Shown one piece after another: positions 35,839 through 44,330 of a stretch of DNA of 59,578 nt. Origin of the DNA: Chloroflexota bacterium (GTDB taxonomy: Bacteria > Chloroflexota > UBA6077 > JACCZL01). How positions within the stretch are numbered: the stretch's first letter is position 1; the number at the start of each line of letters is the position of its first letter. The DNA lies in the NCBI GenBank assembly GCA_020845495.1, contig JADLFM010000065.1:1-59578 (forward strand), read 5' to 3'. Below the pieces are notes generated by a model. The model did not search any database. It had not been told where the DNA came from and worked only from the letters and a program-made list of their open reading frames with translations. The position numbers and the translations under genes are program-made.

Positions 35839-36345
35839 CTACTTGTCGTGCTTCCGGTTGGTGTTGTTGTCCTCGTGCTTGCCGTTGTCGCGCTGGTGGA
35901 GGTCGCTCGTGCGGTGCTGCTGGGCCAGCGCCTCATCATCGTCCGGTACGTTGCCGACACCTGCCTGGATCGAGTCGTTGCGGACTTCAAAGCGCTCTTG
36001 CACCCCGAAGTCGGCGCCGTTCACGAAGGGGCTTTCGCGAACGATGCCGATCGCCAGGTAGGAATCCGACTCGCGGGATCGGATCGTCAGTTGGATGGGG
36101 GCGCCCGTGGCGATCTGGAGATCGGGAAGATAGGAAACGTCGACGGTGATCGCCTGCGGCTTGCCAATCACGTCGGACGTCACGATGGTGAGCAGGTGGC
36201 CGTTGACCGCATAGACGGTGCCGGTGATGTCGAACGTCTGCTCGGCGGCCGCCGCCGGCATCGCGAAGCCAGACATCGCGATCGTCGTCGCCGCGCCGAG
36301 CGCGGCCAGCGCACGCCGAATCGAGAAGAAGCGCTGCTGTACCAT
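35839..36345 (-). CDS. Secreted protein with an OB-like beta domain (DUF5666-like)
   Basis: About 168 residues from ATG 36345; an upstream start at 36408 would add 21 residues before the signal peptide. Signal sequence RRALAALGAATTIAMSGFAM ends near AAAAEQ. The mature domain TFDITGTVYAVNGHLLTIVT looks like a small beta-barrel of the type found in DUF5666 proteins. The C terminus is disordered and charged (DNGKHEDNNTNRKHDK). No function is known. The next gene upstream is divergent, and the secreted protein at 35192 lies downstream on the same strand. Confidence 0.6.
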   Translation of the reverse strand: MVQQRFFSIRRALAALGAATTIAMSGFAMPAAAAEQTFDITGTVYAVNGHLLTIVTSDVIGKPQAITVDVSYLPDLQIATGAPIQLTIRSRESDSYLAIGIVRESPFVNGADFGVQERFEVRNDSIQAGVGNVPDDDEALAQQHRTSDLHQRDNGKHEDNNTNRKHDK

Positions 36346-36629
36346 GGTGGGTGCCCTTCCAACTCGCTGAGCCTGGAGTCCGCCAGAGTTCAGTATATGC
36401 CTGTGCAAGCGCCCGCGGATCTTAGACTTCCCTGAGCTCGAGTGTGAGTACCGGCCTCATCACCTGGACGGCCTGGCTCCGGGCGGGTTGGTCGTTGCCG
36501 CTCGCCGTCGACGGCGCGACGATTGAGGCTCTTCGTGTGGGGGTCCGATGGCGTCGTGGCGCCCTTGACTCTGGCGCGGCTCGAGCGGGCGCGCTACTGT
36601 CTGAGCAGTCTGCCGCGCAGGGAGGTCCC

Positions 36630-37178
36630 GTGAACGCTCCGGCGATCGTGACTCGACTGGCGCGGCGCGACGACGCGGCGGCCATTGCACGCATCTACAA
36701 CCAGGGCATTGAGGAACGCATCGCGACCTTCGAAACCGAACCGCGTGGCCCGGAGCAGATCGCCGCGCTGCTCGCCGAGAAGGGCGACCGCTACCCGACG
36801 GTCGTCGCCGAGCGTGACGGCCAGGTGGTAGCGTGGGCGGCGGCCAGCACCTACCGAGGCCGCCCCTGCTATGCGGGGATCGGCGAATACTCAGTCTATG
36901 TGGACCGCGCCGCGCGCGGCATTGGCGCTGGTAAGGCCGTACTGGAAGCGCTCTTTCGAGCATGCGAGGCGCGTGGCTTCTGGAAACTGGTGTCGCGGAT
37001 CTTCCCCGAGAACGCCGCCAGCCTGGCGCTCTGCCGCGCGACTGGCTTTCGTGAGGTCGGCGTCTATCGCCGCCATGGGCGCCTCGATGGCGAATGGCGC
37101 GATTGTGTGATCGTCGAGAAGTTGCTCGGTGAGGCTGCCGAGAGCGTGCGTGACACGCTGATCGAGGGTGCCCCCTGA
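36630..37178 (+). CDS. GNAT acetyltransferase, ArsN1/phosphinothricin-acetyltransferase type
   Basis: A 182-residue acetyl-CoA-dependent N-acetyltransferase. ARIYNQGIEERIATFETEPR at the N terminus, YSVYVDRAARGIGAGKAVLE (acetyl-CoA-binding R/Q-x-x-G-x-G/A) and FRE VGVYRRHGRLDG near the end match the ArsN1/Pat branch, which detoxifies arsinothricin or phosphinothricin-like amino acids. Start is GTG at 36630, chosen for GGAGGT just upstream; the frame is open to 36444 but unconserved there. Whether it acts on an arsenical here is not shown. A CsoR-family regulator follows at 106 bp. Confidence 0.83.
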   Translation: MNAPAIVTRLARRDDAAAIARIYNQGIEERIATFETEPRGPEQIAALLAEKGDRYPTVVAERDGQVVAWAAASTYRGRPCYAGIGEYSVYVDRAARGIGAGKAVLEALFRACEARGFWKLVSRIFPENAASLALCRATGFREVGVYRRHGRLDGEWRDCVIVEKLLGEAAESVRDTLIEGAP

Positions 37179-37222
37179 GCGCGCCGGCCAGCAGGGAAGG
37201 GCGTGCATTCCTGCGCCAGTAC

Positions 37223-37241
37223 TACCCTCCCCCCGTATACT
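37223..37241 (+). promoter_or_regulatory. Promoter and C-tract operator-like site of the CsoR-family gene
   Basis: TAC-N9-GTA (37223-37237) encloses a near-pure C tract (CCTCCCCCC) and overlaps TATACT (37236-37241), a consensus-like -10 box. CsoR-family proteins bind G/C tracts flanked by such half-sites. The TTG start lies 43 nt downstream with SD GGAGG, fitting autoregulation. Confidence 0.45.
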
Positions 37242-37283
37242 TCAGGGAGCAGGCCGTAGACGGGGCCAGGCTGGAGGCAGACG

Positions 37284-37547
37284 TTGGCGACGCGGGACGA
37301 TTCTGAGCGGGCAATTCAGGCGCGGCTAGCCCGCATCGAGGGGCAGGTCCGCGGTATCCGGAAGATGATCGAAGACGGGCGCCCCTGCGACGAGATCGTC
37401 ACCCAGGTGCTCGCAGCCAGGACGGCGCTCGAACGCACCGCCGCCGAGATCGTGGACGTCTACCTCGACGAGTGCCTGCTGATGCAGCCCGATGAGGCAC
37501 GCAATCGGATCGGGCGCACCGTCAAACTGCTGACGCGCGCCTCCTGA
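37284..37547 (+). CDS. CsoR/RcnR/CstR-family repressor with Tyr in place of the metal His
   Basis: An 87-residue all-helical DUF156 repressor. IQARLARIEGQVRGIRKMIE and the conserved C35 in GRPCDEIVTQVLAAR are typical. In copper-sensing CsoR the ligands are Cys-His-Cys; here the order is C35, Y60, C64 (VDVYLDECLL), so the His is missing. Proteins with only the two cysteines include the persulfide sensor CstR, which makes sulfur sensing a real alternative to copper. Start is TTG at 37284 with a good SD. No copper ATPase or sulfurtransferase gene adjoins; the nearest partner is the GNAT gene. Confidence 0.85.
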   Translation: MATRDDSERAIQARLARIEGQVRGIRKMIEDGRPCDEIVTQVLAARTALERTAAEIVDVYLDECLLMQPDEARNRIGRTVKLLTRAS

Positions 37548-37575
37548 CCCGCGCTCGCGGCAACGGGGGCGTGCG

Positions 37576-37622
37576 GACTCTCGGAAGGGCCGCCTACCAG
37601 GTGAGCGGCCCTTCCGAGAGTC
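37576..37622. terminator. Bidirectional terminator-like hairpin
   Basis: 18-bp perfect arms (37576-37593 and 37605-37622) with an 11-nt loop, located between the convergent CsoR-family gene and transketolase. Confidence 0.7.
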
Positions 37623-37676
37623 TAGCATCACTGGCGGCCGTCGCCTCAGAAGCGGCCACCCGACGTGCTTCCCTGT

Positions 37677-39536
37677 CTACCCTTTCGCTGCTGCTTTCGC
37701 TGCCGCGACGATGTGTTTGGCGTTGATGCCGGCCGCGTTCAGGAGTTCGGTTGGCGTGCCCGAGTGAGGCATCCCTCGGACGCCGAGTTGGTGAACGGGC
37801 GGGATGGGGGTGTCGGTGGAGGCCAGCGCCTCCAGCACTGCCGACCCGAGTCCTCCCTGCGGCCAGTGATCTTCGACGACGATCAACCCACGCGTCTCGT
37901 GGGCCGCTCGCGACAGCGTCTCGAGGTCGATCGGCTTGACCGAGTAGGCGTCGATCACGCGGGCGGTGATACCGGCCTTCTTCAGTTCGTCGTACGCTTC
38001 GAGCGCCTCCGGAATTGTGATACCGGCCGCCACGATCGTCACCGCGTCGTCGCTCGACTGGCGCAGCACTTTGCTGCCGCCGACGGGGAAGGTGTCGCTA
38101 GCGTCGTAGAGGACCGGAGTTGCGGCGCGCGTCGCCCGCAGGTAGACGATGCCGTCGGTATCGGCCATGGACGCGACGAGCTGCGCCGTCTGGTTCGCGT
38201 CGCAGGGATAGAGGACGGTGCTGCCGTTCACCGCCCGCATCATGGCGAGGTCTTCGAGCGCCATCTGGGATGGTCCATCCTCGCCAATCGAGACGCCGGC
38301 GTGCGAGCCGCACAATCGGATGTTCGCCCGCGAGACGGCCGCCATCCGGACGAAGTCGAAGGCGCGGGTCATGAACGCCGCGAAGGTCGCGGCGAAGGGT
38401 ACGTAACCGCGTACGCTCATCCCGACCGCGGTGCTGATCATCTGCTGCTCGGAGATGTACGTCTCGAAGAAGCGGTCGGGGTGCGCCTCCTCGAAGAATT
38501 CGGTGTAGGTCGAGTTGCCGACCTCGGCATCGATGGCGACGACGTCCTGACGCGCATCGCCGAGCGCACGGAGCGCCTCGCCGAACGCATGCCGTGTCGC
38601 CACCATCTTGCCCCGCTCCCAGGATGGGAGCTGGGGCTTCGCCGCGGGCGGCGCGCCTCTGTGGCCGTCCGGAGGCGGCGCGTGCACCGCGACGTGGACA
38701 TTTCGCTCGCCGCCAAGCTCCTGAATTGCGCGTTTCGCCAGGTCTTTCGGCAGCGCCTTGCCGTGCCAACCCTCCTTGTTTTCGACTTCGGCGACGCCCG
38801 CGCCCTTCTTGGTCCGCGCGACGATCATGGTCGGCTGGTCGCTGGCGCGCTCGGCGTCCGTGAGGGCGGCCTGAATCTGCTCGTAGTCGTGGCCGTCGAT
38901 CTCGAACGCACGCCAGCCGAAGGCCCTGGCTCGGTCGACGTACGCGGCCGTGTTCCACTGGAGAGCGGTCGGTCCGCGTTGACCGAGCCGGTTGACGTCC
39001 ACGATAGCGATCAAGTTGCCGAGCTTGTCGTCGGACGCCCGGCCCATCGCCTCCCAGATACTCCCCTCGGCCATCTCGCTATCGCCAAGGAGCACCCAGA
39101 CCCGGTAGGGCGCCTGCTCGAGCCGCTTGCCGGCGAGGGCGATCCCCACGCCGATGGGGAGCCCTTGCCCGAGTGAGCCGGTCGCGACGTCCACCCAGGG
39201 CAGCGCCGTGGTCGGGTGGCCTCCGAGGCGGCTCCCGAACTTGCGGAGCGTCATGAGTTCCTTGTCGTCGATGGCACCGACCGCCTTGAACATCGAGTAC
39301 AGGAGCGGTGAGGCGTGCCCCTTCGACAGAATGAAGTGGTCGTTGTTCGGGTTCTTGGGATTCGAGAAGTCGTACCGAAAGTGGTCGGTCAGGAGTACCG
39401 CCGCGATATCGGCCGCCGACATCGACGAGGTGGGGTGGCCAGAGCCCGCTTCAGTCGTCGCCCGGATACTATCGACTCGAAGCTGCTGAGCGAGCTCATG
39501 CCACCGATCGATGCGGCTGGCCGTCTCAGTCGCCAT
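37677..39536 (-). CDS. tkt: Transketolase
   Basis: A 619-residue thiamine-diphosphate enzyme of the non-oxidative pentose phosphate pathway, moving two-carbon units between sugar phosphates. SIRATTEAGSGHPTSSMSAA, HFILSKGHASPLLY, ATGSLGQGLPIGVGIALAGK, LLGDSEMAEGSIWEAM (Mg/ThDP) and DVNRLGQRG are clear. The second half has FFETYISEQQM and HAGVSIGEDGPSQMALED. Length and motifs (NRLGQ, LGDSEMAEGS) match the shorter, animal-like transketolase branch rather than the 660-residue E. coli type. ATG 39536 is chosen for its GGGGAGGGG SD; the frame is open to 39656. Confidence 0.93.
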   Translation of the reverse strand: MATETASRIDRWHELAQQLRVDSIRATTEAGSGHPTSSMSAADIAAVLLTDHFRYDFSNPKNPNNDHFILSKGHASPLLYSMFKAVGAIDDKELMTLRKFGSRLGGHPTTALPWVDVATGSLGQGLPIGVGIALAGKRLEQAPYRVWVLLGDSEMAEGSIWEAMGRASDDKLGNLIAIVDVNRLGQRGPTALQWNTAAYVDRARAFGWRAFEIDGHDYEQIQAALTDAERASDQPTMIVARTKKGAGVAEVENKEGWHGKALPKDLAKRAIQELGGERNVHVAVHAPPPDGHRGAPPAAKPQLPSWERGKMVATRHAFGEALRALGDARQDVVAIDAEVGNSTYTEFFEEAHPDRFFETYISEQQMISTAVGMSVRGYVPFAATFAAFMTRAFDFVRMAAVSRANIRLCGSHAGVSIGEDGPSQMALEDLAMMRAVNGSTVLYPCDANQTAQLVASMADTDGIVYLRATRAATPVLYDASDTFPVGGSKVLRQSSDDAVTIVAAGITIPEALEAYDELKKAGITARVIDAYSVKPIDLETLSRAAHETRGLIVVEDHWPQGGLGSAVLEALASTDTPIPPVHQLGVRGMPHSGTPTELLNAAGINAKHIVAAAKAAAKG

Positions 39537-40058
39537 GTCCCCTCCCCTGCGTGGCCGCCTTTCGTATCGCGGTCCGCATGTCCAGTGTGGTGAGTACGGG
39601 CCGCGTGACCGATACCGTCGCGCGGCCAAGAGCAATACGTACGTGTGCCCGTCCACAACGCGCGTAGGTCTGGCTCAGGCGCCAGCCTGCCCGAAGCAGG
39701 TAGGCAGACTCCTTACGGCAGGAATCGGGCCGCGCTCCGCTGCAATCCCAACAGTGGGGTGCGGCGCACGCCAGGCGGACGATCTGCCATCATTATGGCA
39801 GGGGCTGGAGAGCCGAGGGCCGGATCTCCGGACGGTGGGGGTGCGGGGCCGATCGCTCTGGTGAGGCGATACCGCGGCGATATCCGGCCGCTCGTGGCCG
39901 CGACCGGGTCCGATTCTGGGTATCCTGTCCCCACCGCATCGACGCAGCTATTCAGAGCCGTTCTTACTCAGCACGATAGGAGCACGCATCGACGTAGACT
40001 ACCGATCGCTGCCGCCAACGTTCGACGATCGCGGCGATCCGACGCAGGAGGCGTCCTG
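39537..40058. other. Divergent gap between transketolase and transaldolase
   Basis: These 522 bp hold upstream signals for both genes. A 7-bp hairpin (39784-39790 with 39795-39801) is the only clear structure. No RNA gene is recognised. The transaldolase frame is open through much of it without conserved sequence. Confidence 0.4.
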
Positions 40059-41198
40059 ATGGCAAATCCACTGGTGGAGCTACAGCGTTTCGGCCAGAGT
40101 GTCTGGCTGGACTACATCCGACGTAAGTCTCTTCTCGACGGCGACGTTCGCCGACTCATCGACGAGGACGGCCTGCGCGGGATGACGGCCAATCCGACTA
40201 TCTTCCAGCAGGCCATCGCGGCCGGCGATGACTACGATGAGAGCATCGTGCGGCTTCTTCACGAGGGGAAGGATCCAACCGCTATCTACGAGGCGGTGGC
40301 GTTCGAGGACATCCAGACGGCGTGCGATCTGTTCGCCGGCACCTACCAGCAGACGGAAGGGACCGATGGTTTCGTGTCGCTGGAAGTCTCGCCGTCGCTG
40401 GCACACGACACCGAAGGCTCGATCGAGGAGGCCAGGCGCTACTGGTCGGCAGTGAACCGCCCGAACCTGATGATCAAGATCCCCGGCACCGATGAGGGCG
40501 CGCCGGCGGTCGAGCGGCTGCTGGCAGACGGCATCAACGTCAACATCACCCTGCTCTTCTCGATCGCGAACTACGAGCGGGTCGCCTGGGCCTACATCGA
40601 CGCGCTGGAGCAGCGGGTGGCGAAGGGCCAACCAATCGACCGGATCGCGTCGGTGGCGAGCTTCTTCGTCAGCCGGGTGGACACGCTCGTCGATCACCTG
40701 CTTGATGAGAAGGCAGCGAAGGCGCCGGACCCGGGCCAGCGCGCTACCATCGAGCGGCTACGCGGCCGGGCCGGTGTGGCGAACGCCCGATTGGCCTACC
40801 AGAGCTTCGAGCGTATCTTCGGCGACGAACGCTTCAAGGCGCTGGCCGCTAAGGGCGCACGAGTGCAGCGGCCGCTCTGGGCGAGCACCAGCACCAAGAA
40901 CCCGGCCTACTCAGACCTGCTCTACGTCGATTCGCTGATTGGGCCGCACACCGTCAACACGTTGCCGCGCGAGACGCTCGAGGCGTTCCGCGACCACGGC
41001 ATCCTGAAGCGGACGGTCGACGAGGACCTGGACCAGGCCCGCGCGACGTTCGACGGGCTCCGTGATGCCGGGATTGACTTCAAAGCTGTGACCGCTGAGC
41101 TCGAGCGGGAGGGGGTCCAGAAGTTCGAGAAGTCGTTCGTCGACCTGACCGCCGGCATCGCCAAGAAGCGTGACCTGCTGAAGGCAACCCGAGCGTAG
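40059..41198 (+). CDS. tal: Transaldolase
   Basis: A 379-residue class I aldolase that transfers dihydroxyacetone units between sugar phosphates. GMTANPTIFQQAIAAGDDYD, FVSLEVSPSLAHDTEGSIEE, the Schiff-base lysine in LMIKIPGTDEGAPAVERLL, INVNITLLFSIANYERV, and WASTSTKNPAYSDLLYVDSL are diagnostic. The long form seen in actinobacteria and cyanobacteria fits this length. ATG at 40059 follows CAGGAGG; the frame is open 414 bp upstream. With the divergent transketolase and the downstream dehydrogenase it forms a pentose phosphate cluster. Confidence 0.95.
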   Translation: MANPLVELQRFGQSVWLDYIRRKSLLDGDVRRLIDEDGLRGMTANPTIFQQAIAAGDDYDESIVRLLHEGKDPTAIYEAVAFEDIQTACDLFAGTYQQTEGTDGFVSLEVSPSLAHDTEGSIEEARRYWSAVNRPNLMIKIPGTDEGAPAVERLLADGINVNITLLFSIANYERVAWAYIDALEQRVAKGQPIDRIASVASFFVSRVDTLVDHLLDEKAAKAPDPGQRATIERLRGRAGVANARLAYQSFERIFGDERFKALAAKGARVQRPLWASTSTKNPAYSDLLYVDSLIGPHTVNTLPRETLEAFRDHGILKRTVDEDLDQARATFDGLRDAGIDFKAVTAELEREGVQKFEKSFVDLTAGIAKKRDLLKATRA

Positions 41199-41610
41199 CC
41201 GTACCTTCGTACGACGTACGCGCGATGCGAGGCATCCCGGGCACTCTGGCGCGGCTCACCGTGCGCAACACGGTGAGCCGCGTCGTGCCGACGGGTGCGC
41301 TGTGGCCGAACGATGGCGGCTCTGCCGGCGCCTTGCGGCCACCGATCGACGACGCCTGAGGCATCGCGGCCGAGGCTGGCGGGCATCGTGGCCGGCCCTG
41401 CCGCCGCACGAGCCGGGGAGACCCGGGGCTGATACCATGCCTCGGCCGGCCAGTCAGAAGGCCAGGCAGCGAACGGCGCTGCCGCACACATCTCACCAGC
41501 GCGATGTACGCGCTCGCCAATGACATGCTCGCATCGCCATTGACGCGGAGACGGTCCGCGTGAACTGCCCGACGATCCCAACTTCCGAAGTATCAGAGGG
41601 GCTGAGAATC
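41199..41610. other. Gap between transaldolase and gnd
   Basis: 412 bp with the terminator-like hairpin at 41251-41281. No gene or known RNA is recognised. The sequence from about 41400 may carry the gnd promoter, but I see no clear hexamers. Confidence 0.4.
41251..41281 (+). terminator. Hairpin after transaldolase
   Basis: A 13-bp perfect stem (41251-41263 with 41269-41281) and loop CGCAA, 52 nt after the stop codon. Confidence 0.6.
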
Positions 41611-43059
41611 ATGGGTGCGCACGTAGGGCTCATCGGGCTGGCCGTCATGGGTCAGAACCTGGCCCTGAACATCGAGCGAAACGGCTTCCCGATCGCGGTC
41701 TTCAATCGGACGGCTGCCCGAACGAAGGAGTTCGTGGACGGCCCGGCTGCCGGCAAACAGTTCACGCCCGCCTATACCCTCGAAGAGCTGGTACGAGCGA
41801 TCGACCGGCCGCGTCGGATCATCATGATGGTGAAGGCTGGTCCGGCCGTCGACCAGCAGATCGCGGCGCTCCGACCGCTCCTCGACGAGGGCGATATCCT
41901 GGTCGATGGCGGTAATTCTCTGTTCATCGATACCGAGCGCCGCTCGGTCGAGTTGGAAGGGAGCGGCTTCCACTACGTCGGGATGGGCGTGAGCGGCGGT
42001 GAGGAAGGCGCGCTCTGGGGACCGAGCATCATGCCCGGCGGCTCACGAGAGGCGTACGCCGAACTGCGCACGATGCTCGAGGCCATCTCGGCGAAGAGCG
42101 AGTACGGAAACTGCGTCGCCTACATCGGACCGCGCGGCGCGGGCCACTATGTCAAGATGTGCCACAACGGCATCGAGTACGGCGATATGCAGTTGATCGC
42201 CGAGACCTACGCGTTGATGCAGCATGCCCTCGGGCTGACCGCGCCCCAGATGGGGGAGGTCTTCGCCCGTTGGAACAGGGGCGACCTGTCCTCGTACCTG
42301 ATTGAGATCACCGCGAATGTTCTCGGCTTCGTGGACGAAGAGACTGAGAAGCCAGTGGTGGACCTGATCCTCGACACGGCCGGCCAGAAAGGCACCGGCC
42401 GTTGGATGAGCCAGGATGCGTTGGAGCTTGGCACGCCCATCCCGACCATTGACGCCGCCGTCTGGTCGCGCAGCATCTCGTCGTTCAAGGACCAGCGGGT
42501 CCGCGCCAGTGAGGTCCTGACCGGGCCAGCAGACTCGCCCCGGCCGCTCGACGTCACCTGGCTCGAGCGAGACCTGGAGCATGCGCTCTGGGCAGCCAAG
42601 GTGAGTAGCTACGCCCAGGGCGTTGCGCTGCTCCAGGCGTCGTCTCGGGAGCGTGAGTACGGCCTGGACATCGCTGAGGTCGCGCGGATCTGGACGGGCG
42701 GCTGCATCATCCGGGCGCGGCTGCTCGGCGAGATCATGTCGGCCTACCGCGCAAATCCGGATCTGCCGAACATGATGCTGGCTCCGGAGCTCGCGCCACG
42801 CCTCAACGAGCGGACGAAGGCGCTCCGCGAGGTCGTCCAGCTTGCGCGCGCACTCGGTATCCCGTGCCCGGCGATGAGCGCGGCACTGGACTACTTCGAC
42901 AGCTATCGTGCGGCACGACTCCCCGCGAATCTGATCCAGGCCCAGCGCGACTACTTCGGCGCGCATACCTATCAGCGGGTCGACCGCCCCGGCGTGTTCC
43001 ACACCGAGTGGCCGTTCGAGCGGCAGACCCACACGACGTCCGGATCGTACAACGCCTGA
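41611..43059 (+). CDS. gnd: 6-phosphogluconate dehydrogenase (decarboxylating)
   Basis: A 482-residue enzyme that converts 6-phosphogluconate to ribulose 5-phosphate, CO2 and NADPH. The Rossmann start GLIGLAVMGQNLALNIERNG and VFNRTAARTKEF (Arg of NADP preference) are followed by DGGNSLFIDTERR, VGMGVSGGEEGALWGPSIMP, and the catalytic HYVKMCHNGIEYGDMQLIAE. The C-terminal domain ends RVDRPGVFHTEWPF. ATG 41611 with upstream AGAGGGG is chosen over 41560. It supplies the oxidative arm beside transaldolase and transketolase; zwf is not in the window. Confidence 0.96.
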   Translation: MGAHVGLIGLAVMGQNLALNIERNGFPIAVFNRTAARTKEFVDGPAAGKQFTPAYTLEELVRAIDRPRRIIMMVKAGPAVDQQIAALRPLLDEGDILVDGGNSLFIDTERRSVELEGSGFHYVGMGVSGGEEGALWGPSIMPGGSREAYAELRTMLEAISAKSEYGNCVAYIGPRGAGHYVKMCHNGIEYGDMQLIAETYALMQHALGLTAPQMGEVFARWNRGDLSSYLIEITANVLGFVDEETEKPVVDLILDTAGQKGTGRWMSQDALELGTPIPTIDAAVWSRSISSFKDQRVRASEVLTGPADSPRPLDVTWLERDLEHALWAAKVSSYAQGVALLQASSREREYGLDIAEVARIWTGGCIIRARLLGEIMSAYRANPDLPNMMLAPELAPRLNERTKALREVVQLARALGIPCPAMSAALDYFDSYRAARLPANLIQAQRDYFGAHTYQRVDRPGVFHTEWPFERQTHTTSGSYNA

Positions 43060-43074
43060 CGACGGCGAGCCCCC

Positions 43075-43115
43075 CTCGCTCGGCTCCGGAGTGGGGCACT
43101 CCGGAGCCGAGCGAG
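43075..43115 (+). terminator. Strong hairpin after gnd
   Basis: 18-bp perfect arms (43075-43092 and 43098-43115), 5-nt loop, starting 16 nt after the stop codon. Confidence 0.7.
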
Positions 43116-43192
43116 AGGCTTCGTCCTTCGCTGGCCGCCCCTCTCGAAGCGCGGGTACCATTGTAGTAGCCGAGCGCCGGACCTCCACTGTC

Positions 43193-43223
43193 CCTCTGCG
43201 CTCGCCTGAAGCGGGCGCAGAGG
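43193..43223 (+). promoter_or_regulatory. Hairpin in the leader of the E1 alpha gene
   Basis: Arms 43193-43205 and 43211-43223 pair over 13 positions (one T-G wobble) around loop CTGAA. It ends 27 nt before the ATG and upstream of the GGGGAGG SD. It could be an attenuator or simply stabilise the mRNA. Confidence 0.4.
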
Positions 43224-43250
43224 CCCGTTACCGATCCTGGGGAGGTTCGT

Positions 43251-44231
43251 ATGGCGATCGCCGCGGAAATGTCCGCGCTGACGCGCGAGCAGATGCTACA
43301 CATGTTTCGCCAGATGTCGGAGATTCGCGCCTTCGAGACGAGGGCATACGAGTTGTACCGCGAAGGCGTCATGCGTGGAACGACCCACGCCTACGTTGGT
43401 GAGGAGGCGATTGGAGTCGGCATCTGCGCGGCACTGCACCAGGATGACACGATCACCAGCACCCATCGCGGCCACGGGCATTGCATTGCCAAGGGCGGCG
43501 ACGTGGCGATGATGATGGCCGAGTTGCTCGGCAAGGATACCGGCTACTGTCACGGGAAGGGCGGTAGCATGCACATCGCCGACGTCGACAAGGGCATCCT
43601 CGGCGCGAACGGCATCGTCGGCGGAGGTATGGGCATCGCGACCGGTGCCGGCCTCTCGGCCAAGCTGCTCGGCAATGGCCGCGTCAGCGTCTGCTTCTTC
43701 GGCGATGGCGCGCTCAACCAGGGCATCCTGCACGAGTCGATGAACCTGGCCGCGATCTGGAAACTGCCGGTCATTTACGTCTGCGAGAATAACCAGTACG
43801 CGATGTCGTCGCGGGTGCAAGACATGACGGCGGTCGCGGACCCGTCAGTCCGGGCGGTCGCCTACGGCATCCCCGGCGTCAACGTGGATGGGATGGACGT
43901 GCTGGCCGTCTACCGCGCTGCCGCGCAGGCTGTCGAGCGGGCGCGGGCCGGCGAGGGGCCGAGCTTCATCGTGGCGACCACCTACCGCTTCCTCGGCCAC
44001 CATGTCGGCGATCCGTTGAACTACCGGACCAAGGAAGAGGTCGAGGACTGGCGCGAGAAGGACGCCATCGAGCGCTTCAAGTCCTGGCTGGCCGACCATG
44101 GCTTGCTCTCCGACGAGGAAGCCGACCAGATCACCCAGGAAGTCCAGGCCGAGGTTGACAACGCGTCTGACTTCGCGAAAAAGTCCCCTGAGCCTGTCCC
44201 CGCTATCCTGATGGACGACATCTACGCGTAG
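43251..44231 (+). CDS. pdhA: Pyruvate/acetoin dehydrogenase-type E1 component, alpha subunit
   Basis: A 326-residue ThDP-dependent subunit that decarboxylates a 2-oxo acid (pyruvate most likely) and passes the acyl group to a lipoyl E2. THAYVGEEAIGVGICAAL, STHRGHGHCIAKG, KGGSMHIADVDKGILGANGI and the ThDP/Mg site FFGDGALNQGILHESMN ... YVCENNQYAMS are present, as is the phosphorylation-loop-like TYRFLGHHVGDPLNYR. The acetoin branch is equally possible. A SD precedes the ATG. The beta gene follows after 99 bp; no E2 or E3 gene is near. Confidence 0.9.
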   Translation: MAIAAEMSALTREQMLHMFRQMSEIRAFETRAYELYREGVMRGTTHAYVGEEAIGVGICAALHQDDTITSTHRGHGHCIAKGGDVAMMMAELLGKDTGYCHGKGGSMHIADVDKGILGANGIVGGGMGIATGAGLSAKLLGNGRVSVCFFGDGALNQGILHESMNLAAIWKLPVIYVCENNQYAMSSRVQDMTAVADPSVRAVAYGIPGVNVDGMDVLAVYRAAAQAVERARAGEGPSFIVATTYRFLGHHVGDPLNYRTKEEVEDWREKDAIERFKSWLADHGLLSDEEADQITQEVQAEVDNASDFAKKSPEPVPAILMDDIYA

Positions 44232-44330
44232 CAGTCAGCGTCCGGTGCTCAGGGATCAGCACAGACTCGTCGAGATCGACGAAGCTCCTGACACCTGAGC
44301 ACCGATGGTTGACGACTCAGGAGTACGCTC

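Noticed and set aside
39645..40058. N-terminal extension of transaldolase
   Set aside because: The extra 138 residues are Arg-rich and unconserved; a good SD and the family start are at 40059.
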